64,000 nt of DNA from Lachnospiraceae bacterium. GTDB taxonomy: Bacteria > Bacillota > Clostridia > Lachnospirales > Lachnospiraceae. The stretch is taken from assembly GCA_017618195.1 (NCBI GenBank), contig JAFZUW010000003.1, forward strand, positions 1-64,000. Reading direction: 5' to 3'. The translations under genes were made by a program, and so were the position numbers. This document shows positions 36,737 to 44,277 of the stretch, piece after piece; the stretch's first letter is position 1; each line of letters begins with the position of its first letter. The notes under the pieces were generated by a model that was not told the origin of the DNA, did not search any database, and saw only the letters and a program-made list of their open reading frames with translations.

Positions 36737-37927
36737 ATGGTCATAAATCATATTGACAATGAAGGCAGAATTACGGACTTATCGTTTATGAGTGAGAAAA
36801 CGGTTATGAAGTCCGATAAAGTGAAGCTTGCCAAAGTGAAAGAAAAGATTACGGAGCTTCAAAACGGGTTTATGTCCCAAATGGAGCAGAAACAGGCTTC
36901 CAATGCCGGTTCCGGTGCCGCGACTTACGGGATGCAGGCTGAAATACAGATGTATATCGGTCTTGCCAAGTATATGACGGAGTTGTTCTTTACAAGAGAT
37001 AATTACTGTTATACGAATTATCTGACCCAGAAGGAGAAGAAAAAAGGCGAATATTACATTACCAAATTCAACGGGATTATGATTCATTCGCCCGCATCCT
37101 GTAATACCGGATTTAAGACAAGAGACATATTCAACCGTTATTCGAAAAAGGATTCCAAAATCGGTACGCATTTTGTCGTGGACGGCGACAGCGGTTATAT
37201 CTATGCTTTACTTCCGCTTGACTGCAAGGCCAATCATTGCGGACAGCCGATGCAGTCATCAAGTAAGGCTGTTTCCGGAACAAAAAGCCTCAACAGCCAG
37301 CTGATTGCAATTGATTTCGGAGAACCGAGCGGAGTGCTTTGCATTTCCGGCGAACAAGGCGCCAATTTTGAATCTAAGGAATACCGAAACAAGTACTTTA
37401 AGAAAATGGGCAGCAAATATTACGGAATTGCCGAACGCATCAGCAGCGGCGCTTATGAAAAACTCCCGAAAGAAGAACGAAGCGAATGGCATTTGGCCAA
37501 GAAATCATCCGGAACAAAGGAATACTTCAGAAGCTCCGATGATTTTGTAAAAAAAACAAGGGAAAATGTTGCAAGAGCCTATCATGCAACTGCGGAACTT
37601 GCCGCGGCATTATGTTATGTCTATGGCTTTGAACCGCTCCATAAAGGGAAGAAACTGGGCTTCAATAAAGAGAAGAAGGTTTATTACGAAACCGATACCG
37701 ATGTTTATGATGTGATCATCGGCCATATTGAAGGCTACGAAAACTTCTATAAAGCGTCACTTCACGGTGATCCCGAAAACATGTGGGAGATGGAAGGTAA
37801 CGGCTATACCATGGACACTTTCCGTCAGGAAGTTAACAAGGAATTAAAGAAACTCATCAATAAGGAAGTCAAATTGCATCCGATGCTTGCCTGTCTGTCT
37901 AAAAGATGGAAGGGAGCATGGGTTTAA
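36737..37927 (+). CDS. Cassette protein 9: amidase_2-like peptidoglycan hydrolase
   Basis: This 396-residue protein has an N-acetylmuramoyl-L-alanine amidase (PGRP-like) core: first zinc His in GIMIHSPAS, THFVVDGDSGYIYALLP, NHCGQ, NSQLIAIDFGEP, and near the end GHIEGYENFYKASLHGDPENMW followed by GYTMDTFRQEV, typical of amidase_2 enzymes in Lachnospiraceae. The first 110 residues are a separate helical region with a Met/Gln-rich stretch. No signal peptide is seen, so it needs another route to the wall, as phage endolysins and injection-system lysins do. GGAGG precedes the ATG. It is the last cassette gene. Confidence 0.72.
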   Translation: MVINHIDNEGRITDLSFMSEKTVMKSDKVKLAKVKEKITELQNGFMSQMEQKQASNAGSGAATYGMQAEIQMYIGLAKYMTELFFTRDNYCYTNYLTQKEKKKGEYYITKFNGIMIHSPASCNTGFKTRDIFNRYSKKDSKIGTHFVVDGDSGYIYALLPLDCKANHCGQPMQSSSKAVSGTKSLNSQLIAIDFGEPSGVLCISGEQGANFESKEYRNKYFKKMGSKYYGIAERISSGAYEKLPKEERSEWHLAKKSSGTKEYFRSSDDFVKKTRENVARAYHATAELAAALCYVYGFEPLHKGKKLGFNKEKKVYYETDTDVYDVIIGHIEGYENFYKASLHGDPENMWEMEGNGYTMDTFRQEVNKELKKLINKEVKLHPMLACLSKRWKGAWV

Positions 37928-37941
37928 GACACAATAAACTC

Positions 37942-37970
37942 TTGCAGAATCATCCCCCTGCGGGTATAAT
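37942..37970 (+). promoter_or_regulatory. iorA promoter
   Basis: TTGCAG (37942-37947), 17 bp, TATAAT (37965-37970), 67 bp before the iorA ATG. Confidence 0.75.
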
Positions 37971-37983
37971 ACTTGATGTATTC

Positions 37984-38008
37984 GCAGAACGGCGGAACAG
38001 CCGTCTGC
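37984..38008 (+). promoter_or_regulatory. Hairpin in the iorA leader
   Basis: GCAG-A-ACGGC (37984-37993) pairs with GCCGT-CTGC (38000-38008) with one bulged A and loop GGAACA. It lies between the promoter and the AGGAGGA ribosome site. There is no T-run. Confidence 0.5.
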
Positions 38009-38036
38009 CTTAAGTATTCAGGAGGAATGAACATAC

Positions 38037-39776
38037 ATGGCAAATCAAAAGATCATGCTCGGAAACGAGGCGATTGCACGCGGCGCATGGGAAGCCGGCG
38101 TGAAGGTTTCGTCCGCATACCCGGGAACCCCGAGCACGGAAATCAGTGAGAATGTAGTAAAATACGATGAAATCTATGCAGAATGGTCACCGAATGAGAA
38201 GGTGGCTATGGAAGTTGCCATCGGCGCATCCATGGCAGGCGTCAGATCGCTTGTTTCGATGAAGCATGTCGGTGTCAACGTTGCATCCGATCCCCTCTAT
38301 ACCGTTTCTTATATCGGAGTTAACGGCGGTCTTGTTATGATCGCAGCCGATGACCCCGGTCTTTACTCGAGCCAGAACGAACAGGACAGCCGTGCGGTTG
38401 CAAGAGCTGCCAAGGTTCCGGTTATCGAGCCTTCTGACAGCAATGAAGCGAAGGAATTCGTGAAATTTGCCTACGATCTTTCCGAACGATACGATACTCC
38501 CGTAATGGTACGCACAACGACGAGACTTGCTCATTCCCAGGGGCTTGTTGATCTTTGCGACCGCGCGGAGATTGCTGATAAGCCTTATGAGAAGAATATC
38601 CGTAAGAACGTTATGATGCCCGGCATGGCTAAGGCAAGACATCTGCATGTTGAGGACCGCGAGATCCGCATGGCGGACGATGCCGAGACGTTCCCGATCA
38701 ACCGTGTTGAAATGAACGATACGAAGATCGGCGTGATCACTTCCGGTATTCCTTATCAGTACGTAAAGGAAGTTCTTCCGAATGCTTCCGTATTGAAGCT
38801 CGGTCTTGTTAATCCGCTTCCGAAGAAAATGATCAAAGACTTTGCCGCTAAGGTAGAGAAGTTATATATCGTTGAGGAGCTTGATCCGATCATTGAAGAG
38901 CAGGTTAAGGCGATGGGTATTGCCTGCACCGGTAAGGAAATCTTTACCGTACAGGGCGAATACAGCGCCAACATGCTTCGTAAGGCGATCCTCGGCATCG
39001 ACCTCGGCCTTGAGGCAGCCGCGCAGGTTCCGAACCGTCCTCCAATCCTTTGTCCCGGATGCCCGCACCGTTCGACCTTCTATGTTTTAAAGAAGCTCGG
39101 GCTGCATGCGGCAGGAGACATCGGATGCTACACGCTCGGCGCTGTTGCACCGCTCGGCGTTGTGGATACGACGGTCTGCATGGGTTCGTCCATCAGCACG
39201 CTCCACGGTATGGAAAAGGCCAAAGGTTCCGATTATGTTAAAAACTGGGTTGCCGTTATCGGTGATTCCACCTTCATGCATACCGGTGTAAACTCCCTTA
39301 TGAACATGGTTTACAACCAGGCAACCGGAACCGTTCTGATCCTTGACAACTCCACAACCGGTATGACAGGCCATCAGGATCACGCCGGTACCGGTAAGAC
39401 CCTTAAGGGCGATATCGTAAACGCAATCGACGTGGTTAAGCTTTGTCAGGCAATCGGCGTTCCGAATGTTCAGGTCGTTAACACATTTGACGTTCCCGCA
39501 CTTGAGAAGGCGATTAAGGAAGAAACCGCGAAGAACGAGCTCAGTGTTATCGTCGTAAAGGCGCCCTGCGCACTGCTCAATAAGAAGAAGGTTACCGTTC
39601 AGTACGTTTCGAATCCCGACCGATGCAAGAAGTGCGGCATGTGCATGAAACCCGGCTGTCCCGCGATCACGAAGAACGCGGACGGTACGGTAAGCATCAA
39701 CGACACGATGTGCAACGGCTGCAGCCTCTGCGCGCAGCTTTGCAAATTCGGCGCGATCGAGAAAGTTGAGGTATAG
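38037..39776 (+). CDS. iorA: Indolepyruvate ferredoxin oxidoreductase, alpha subunit
   Basis: This 579-residue TPP enzyme oxidises aryl pyruvates from aromatic amino acids to aryl-acetyl-CoA and reduces ferredoxin. It begins KIMLGNEAIARGAWEAGV, has YPGTPSTEI, the CPGCPHRSTF step, and TPP motif GDSTFMHTGVNSLMNMVYN. The C-terminus holds two ferredoxin-type [4Fe-4S] motifs, CKKCGMCMKPGC and CNGCSLCAQLCK. Full length. AGGAGGA precedes the ATG. iorB follows after 4 bp. Confidence 0.95.
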   Translation: MANQKIMLGNEAIARGAWEAGVKVSSAYPGTPSTEISENVVKYDEIYAEWSPNEKVAMEVAIGASMAGVRSLVSMKHVGVNVASDPLYTVSYIGVNGGLVMIAADDPGLYSSQNEQDSRAVARAAKVPVIEPSDSNEAKEFVKFAYDLSERYDTPVMVRTTTRLAHSQGLVDLCDRAEIADKPYEKNIRKNVMMPGMAKARHLHVEDREIRMADDAETFPINRVEMNDTKIGVITSGIPYQYVKEVLPNASVLKLGLVNPLPKKMIKDFAAKVEKLYIVEELDPIIEEQVKAMGIACTGKEIFTVQGEYSANMLRKAILGIDLGLEAAAQVPNRPPILCPGCPHRSTFYVLKKLGLHAAGDIGCYTLGAVAPLGVVDTTVCMGSSISTLHGMEKAKGSDYVKNWVAVIGDSTFMHTGVNSLMNMVYNQATGTVLILDNSTTGMTGHQDHAGTGKTLKGDIVNAIDVVKLCQAIGVPNVQVVNTFDVPALEKAIKEETAKNELSVIVVKAPCALLNKKKVTVQYVSNPDRCKKCGMCMKPGCPAITKNADGTVSINDTMCNGCSLCAQLCKFGAIEKVEV

Positions 39777-39780
39777 CCTT

Positions 39781-40350
39781 ATGGAAACGAAGAATATTAT
39801 GATCGTCGGTGTAGGCGGACAGGGAACCCTCCTTACAAGCCGTATTCTCGGCGGAATCACCCGCGCCGCGGGATATGATGTAAAGCTTTCCGAAGTACAC
39901 GGAATGGCGCAGAGAGGCGGAAGCGTTGTAACATTTGTCCGCTACGGTGAGAAGGTTTTCGAGCCGATCGTGGAAGAGGGACAGGCTGATGTTCTTATCG
40001 CGTTCGAGCGTCTTGAGGCGCTTCGTTACGCGCACTTTATGAAGAAAGACGGCGTAATCATCGTAAATGACCAGCGCATCGATCCGATGCCTGTCGTTAT
40101 CGGTGATGCGGAGTATCCGGAAGGCATTCTTGAGGACCTTTCGAAGAAGTACAAGGTGCTGAAGATTGACGCTTTGTCCGAAGCAAGAAAGCTCGGCAAC
40201 ACGAAGGCTTTCAATACGATCGTTCTCGGACTGGCGGCAAAGCACATGGATTTTTCGAAGGAAGACTGGCTGAATGTTATTGAGAATACCGTTCCGCCGA
40301 AGACCGTTGAGCTGAATAAACAGGCATTTCTTGTTGGTTACAATATGTAG
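39781..40350 (+). CDS. iorB: Indolepyruvate ferredoxin oxidoreductase, beta subunit
   Basis: This 189-residue gamma-type subunit of the 2-oxoacid ferredoxin oxidoreductases begins KNIMIVGVGGQGTLLTSR and contains SEVHGMAQRGGSVVTFVR, both family hallmarks. ATG 39781 is chosen since it lies just past the iorA stop with TTGAGG upstream. It forms the heterodimer with IorA. Confidence 0.95.
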   Translation: METKNIMIVGVGGQGTLLTSRILGGITRAAGYDVKLSEVHGMAQRGGSVVTFVRYGEKVFEPIVEEGQADVLIAFERLEALRYAHFMKKDGVIIVNDQRIDPMPVVIGDAEYPEGILEDLSKKYKVLKIDALSEARKLGNTKAFNTIVLGLAAKHMDFSKEDWLNVIENTVPPKTVELNKQAFLVGYNM

Positions 40351-40382
40351 TTGATCGACTGCTGCGCAGGGGGCGTTTCACT

Positions 40383-41087
40383 ATGGACCGGAATTCGGAA
40401 TTTGCTCACACTTTCGGTAATCTGGCAGGAATCATTAAATTCAGTATAGCAGCCCAGGGGATAGGCGGCCTGTTTCTGATATGGTTTTTCATTCTGCCGA
40501 ACATCGGAGAGTCGTTTTCGGATGACCTGGGGAAGGTTTTATACTTCTTCCTTTCCGTTATCGCCGTTATTGGCGCTGTCGGTGCATTTCTGGTTCTTTT
40601 GTTTATCTTTTGCGTGCGCCTCGGAAGGCTTAAAAGATTTCGAAGTAGTTTCGGTATGCTTTCGGTTTTCGGCTGTATTGCATGACTGCTGCCTGTTCCG
40701 ATGATTTTTTATCTGGCCAATACGAATAATTCTTATATCCTTTATATTGTGCCGGTATGTGTCGGAATGGCGATTTTATCGATCAAGCCGGTTTATTACG
40801 AATTGATGTGCGAAGAGGTTCGTGAAAGAGTTTCTTCGAAAGATGCTTTGAAATGGCGTTTTCTGCTGATCATTCATATTGTTTTTGTTCTGTTATGTGC
40901 GGCGTCATATGCGTTTTTTGTAATGCGGGATCCGGCTTTGTTCGGTAACAGTATGGAAAAGTTTCATCAGCAGAGTGCGGAGTGGTCGACACTCACGATT
41001 GCTGCAGTCATTGCTGCGGCAGCGATGTATTATGTACGTCTCGTTGTTGAGTACATAGTTACCGCTGATACGGCTGATATTCTTTAA
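40383..41087 (+). pseudogene. Membrane protein gene interrupted by an in-frame TGA
   Basis: Frame 40383 runs to a TGA at 40683-40685, and the same frame then continues without break from CTGCTGCCTGTTCCG to 41087. Read through, it gives one 234-codon membrane protein with about five to six hydrophobic segments (GCIA, stop, LLPVPMIFYLA falls inside one of them). The ATG has GGGGGCG upstream; the second part lacks a ribosome site. I do not know the family. The TGA could be a true nonsense change, a sequence error (from TGG, CGA or GGA) or, less likely, readthrough. Confidence 0.75.
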
Positions 41088-41119
41088 ACAAACTATGGAA
41101 AGGATCATTTTCCGTCTAT

Positions 41120-41824
41120 ATGTATAAAATCGAAACACACAGTCACACGAGTGAAGGAAGCGCCTGCGGCTATTCGAACGGTTATGAATGCGCACGCGCG
41201 AGAAAAGAGGAAGGTTACGATACCGTTATCATAACGGACCACTTCTTCCGCGGAAATACGAGACCGAAGCGCGATATTCCTTGGGAACAGTATGTGGAAG
41301 AGTTCTGCAGCGGTTATGAGCACGCGAAGGAGGAAGGCGATAAGATCGGCCTTAACGTGCTTTTCGGCTGGGAGGAGAACTTTCACGGCGCGGAATTCCT
41401 GATCTACGGACTGGATAAGTCCTGGCTCTTGAAGCATCCTGACATGATCACATGGACTCCCGTGCAGCAGTATGAGATTGTTCATGCGGACGGCGGTTTC
41501 TGCGTACAGGCGCATCCGTTCCGCCAGAGAGGGTACCTGGACGGCATCCGGCTTTTCCCGGATTACTGTGACGCGGTGGAGACCATTAATTCCTCCAATC
41601 CGAAGATTCAAAACGACCGTGCGGACTGGTATGCGGACCAGTTCCGTTTAAAGAAGACCGCAGGCTCCGACGTTCACGGAATTCACCCGGTCGGCGGCGG
41701 AATGCTTTGCGAGAAGAAGATCATTACGATCCGCGATTATATCGACCTGATTCAGAATCAGGAACCTTATCAGCTGATTGACAGACATATCGAAGACATC
41801 CGCAGGGAAATGGAACAGAATTGA
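41120..41824 (+). CDS. PHP-domain metal-dependent phosphoesterase
   Basis: This 234-residue protein has the PHP metal motifs: HSHTSEGSACG (HxH), VIITDHFF (TDH), FGWEENF, QAHPFR and SDVHG (final D-H). These are the ligands for the trinuclear metal site of PHP phosphoesterases such as histidinol-phosphatase-like and RNase AM-like enzymes; the substrate is unknown. It overlaps the next gene by 4 bases (TTGA). Confidence 0.85.
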   Translation: MYKIETHSHTSEGSACGYSNGYECARARKEEGYDTVIITDHFFRGNTRPKRDIPWEQYVEEFCSGYEHAKEEGDKIGLNVLFGWEENFHGAEFLIYGLDKSWLLKHPDMITWTPVQQYEIVHADGGFCVQAHPFRQRGYLDGIRLFPDYCDAVETINSSNPKIQNDRADWYADQFRLKKTAGSDVHGIHPVGGGMLCEKKIITIRDYIDLIQNQEPYQLIDRHIEDIRREMEQN

Positions 41825-43290
41825 AGAGCTTAATTGAAAAACTGGAATACGGCGTTAGCCCCCGTGAGACGCTGGCGGCGGTTGCCGACCTTCTCGGCGG
41901 CATGCTTCCGATTGAAATCGAGGAATACCATATTCCTTTGATGAATTATGTGCCGGCATATTTTGAAAATGCCGACGCTAAGGTCCGGAAGAATGCGGCG
42001 AGAGTTCTTGCATTTGTCGAGGATCCGCTCGTTCCGTCCATCCTGATCCGTGCTTTTCAGAAGGAAAATGTGCTCTATGTACGTCCCACCTACCTGAAAT
42101 CGCTTCGGAACTTTGAACTGGAGAAACCGATTCTTGACATTCTTCAGCAGAGAAGAAACGAGATTACGGGCGGAGATATTTCTCCGGAAGACCGCAAGCA
42201 TTTGAATGAAGAACTGCAGATGCTTGAAGAGTGCCTCGGGGACGACCGCGAAGGCAGCCACACATTTACCGGCTGGGGACTTGAGAACGAAGTGCTTTTC
42301 GTGACGGATAAGGCATTTGTCTCGATCACCGATTCGTTAATCGATGAGACGAAGAAGAAAACGCTTCCGACCGGTATTTATATGCGGACCAAACAGCTGG
42401 ACCGGTATGTTAAGATTCGTACTTACCGTGAGATTTTGTTCTTCCTGCCGAATCTGAAGGCTTTGACCGACGATCCTTACGCGGCTGCCATGCAGCTGAT
42501 GGATTCCGGTTTTATCGATTATCTGAAGAAGCGGCATGAAGGCGACGGACCGTTCCGTTACCGAATGGAGATAAAGGGTATCGACGATAAGAAGAAGTCG
42601 GTTCTGATAAAACGTTTATCCGGCGAAATCCTGAGACTTTCCGATCATATGCTCGTGCTCAGTAAAGACCGTTATGAGATGGAACTCAGACTTGTCCGTA
42701 AGGATGATAATACGTTTCGGTTCCATTTTAAGCTGATGACGCTCGGTGATGACCGCTTTGCTTATCGTAAGGAAGCAGTCGCTGCGAGCATTAAGCCGAT
42801 AAATGCGGCAGGTTTTCTGAAGATCAACGAATCGTATCTGAAGAAGGATGCGCAGGTGCTTGATCCGTTCTGCGGTGTCGGAACGATGCTTTTCGAACGG
42901 AACCTGCTCAGCCCGGTGAAGACTGCATTCGGTGTCGATACGTTCGGAGAAGCAATCGACAAGGCAAGAAGAAACGGTAATGAGTCGGAATATCCGATTT
43001 ACTTTATCCATCGTGATTTCTTCGATTTCCGCCATGATTCGCTCTTCGATGAAATCGTAACGGATATGCCTTTCGCCGCCAAAGAAGAGGATGCCGGCAA
43101 GATTGACAACATCTATTACCGGTTCTTCGGCAAAGCAAAGGACCATTTGAAGGAAGGCAGTTATATCTTGATGCTTGTCCGTAATCCGGAGCTTGTATAT
43201 AAGTACTGCACGGCAGGTTACCGGATCGAATCCAGGCTTGAAATCAGTGAGAAGACCGGTTTGAACGGATTTGTCATCAAAAGATTATAA
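41821..43290 (+). CDS. TRM11/RlmL-like SAM methyltransferase with HEAT-like N-terminus
   Basis: The 489 residues start at TTG 41821, overlapping the PHP stop. Residues about 1-110 look like HEAT repeats (NADAKVRKNAARVLAFVEDP). The C-terminal 170 residues are a class I methyltransferase: motif I VLDPFCGVGTMLFE, then VDTFGEAIDKARRN, and motif IV VTDMPFA. This resembles the TRM11/COG0116 tRNA or rRNA guanine-N2 methyltransferases, although their motif IV is usually NPPY or DPPY. The middle region has a THUMP-like position but I cannot confirm one. Nucleic-acid methylation is likely; the target is unknown. Confidence 0.7.
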   Translation: MKSLIEKLEYGVSPRETLAAVADLLGGMLPIEIEEYHIPLMNYVPAYFENADAKVRKNAARVLAFVEDPLVPSILIRAFQKENVLYVRPTYLKSLRNFELEKPILDILQQRRNEITGGDISPEDRKHLNEELQMLEECLGDDREGSHTFTGWGLENEVLFVTDKAFVSITDSLIDETKKKTLPTGIYMRTKQLDRYVKIRTYREILFFLPNLKALTDDPYAAAMQLMDSGFIDYLKKRHEGDGPFRYRMEIKGIDDKKKSVLIKRLSGEILRLSDHMLVLSKDRYEMELRLVRKDDNTFRFHFKLMTLGDDRFAYRKEAVAASIKPINAAGFLKINESYLKKDAQVLDPFCGVGTMLFERNLLSPVKTAFGVDTFGEAIDKARRNGNESEYPIYFIHRDFFDFRHDSLFDEIVTDMPFAAKEEDAGKIDNIYYRFFGKAKDHLKEGSYILMLVRNPELVYKYCTAGYRIESRLEISEKTGLNGFVIKRL

Positions 43291-43300
43291 GATAACTTGA

Positions 43301-43327
43301 AACGCGTGCTCTGTGGCACGCGTTTTC
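43301..43327 (+). terminator. Terminator after the methyltransferase gene
   Basis: A perfect 9-bp stem (AACGCGTGC 43301-43309 with 43316-43324, loop TCTGTG) is followed by a short T-run. It lies just before nfo. Confidence 0.75.
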
Positions 43328-43340
43328 AGAAAGAGGGATT

Positions 43341-44219
43341 ATGTTATTAGGTTCTCATGTCGGAATGAGCGGCAAGGAAATGATGCTCGGTTCCGTAAAA
43401 GAAGCGCTTTCGTACGGTGCCGATACATTTATGCTTTATACCGGAGCGCCGCAGAATACGAAGCGGAAAGAAGTGTCAGAACTGAACATTCCTGCAGCGC
43501 AGGCTTTGATGGAAGAGCACGGAATGAGGAAATTCATTGTTCATGCTCCGTACATCATCAATCTCGCAAATACCGTAAATGCGGAAACATATGATCTTGC
43601 TGTGATGTTTTTACAAAAAGAGATCGAACGTACGGCAGCAATGGGCTCCGATACATTGGTGCTTCATCCCGGTGCGCATGTCGGCGCAGGAGAGGATGCC
43701 GGTATTGCTTCGATCGTGAAAGGTTTAAATGAAGTACTTACGCCTGAGTGTAAGGTTCATATCGCGCTTGAGACGATGGCCGGCAAAGGCAGCGAGATCG
43801 GAAACCGTTTTGAGCACCTTGCTCGCATTTATGACGGCGTCAAATGGAACGACAAGCTCCGCATCTGCATGGACACGTGCCATTTGAACGACGCGGGCTT
43901 TGATGTGAAGAATGACTTTGAAGGAATTTTAAAACAGTTTGAGAGGTATTTTCCGTTAAATCAGATTGCGTGCATCCATTTGAACGATTCGAAGAACGAT
44001 CAGGGAGCGGCAAAGGACCGTCACGAGAACATCGGATTCGGAACGATCGGATTTGACGCATTATGCGGAGTAACGCGAATCAAAGAATTCGCCGATACGC
44101 CGATCATTTTGGAAACACCTTACCGTGAGATCGGCGGCAGTGCTGACAAGCTTGCTCCTTATAAGCTTGAGATTGCGATGCTTCGCAGCGGAATGTTTGA
44201 TCCGAAACTGTTTGATTGA
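43341..44219 (+). CDS. nfo: Endonuclease IV (AP endonuclease)
   Basis: This 292-residue TIM-barrel zinc enzyme nicks DNA at abasic sites in base excision repair. It starts [17 protein letters not shown] and has the metal motifs [56 protein letters not shown] and a final ILETPY. Length is normal. The ATG follows AGAGGG. Confidence 0.95.
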   Translation: MLLGSHVGMSGKEMMLGSVKEALSYGADTFMLYTGAPQNTKRKEVSELNIPAAQALMEEHGMRKFIVHAPYIINLANTVNAETYDLAVMFLQKEIERTAAMGSDTLVLHPGAHVGAGEDAGIASIVKGLNEVLTPECKVHIALETMAGKGSEIGNRFEHLARIYDGVKWNDKLRICMDTCHLNDAGFDVKNDFEGILKQFERYFPLNQIACIHLNDSKNDQGAAKDRHENIGFGTIGFDALCGVTRIKEFADTPIILETPYREIGGSADKLAPYKLEIAMLRSGMFDPKLFD

Positions 44220-44277
44220 TGTTTTAAGACTTGAAGAATTGGATTTTTATGCTGTAACGGGAAAAAGGGGGATTACC

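Noticed and set aside
24803-37927. The cassette as a prophage or a standard contractile injection locus
   Set aside because: No integrase, terminase, capsid, portal, sheath, tube, baseplate or AAA ATPase gene is seen; only an amidase and a DUF4157-like domain point that way.
37968-38018. Outer stem AATACTT/AAGTATT as part of an iorA riboswitch
   Set aside because: The left arm overlaps the -10 box and likely start point, so it would not be in the RNA; only the inner hairpin is kept.
40683-40685. Selenocysteine recoding at the in-frame TGA
   Set aside because: The codon falls in a hydrophobic membrane segment with no redox motif, and no bacterial SECIS-like hairpin was evident just downstream.
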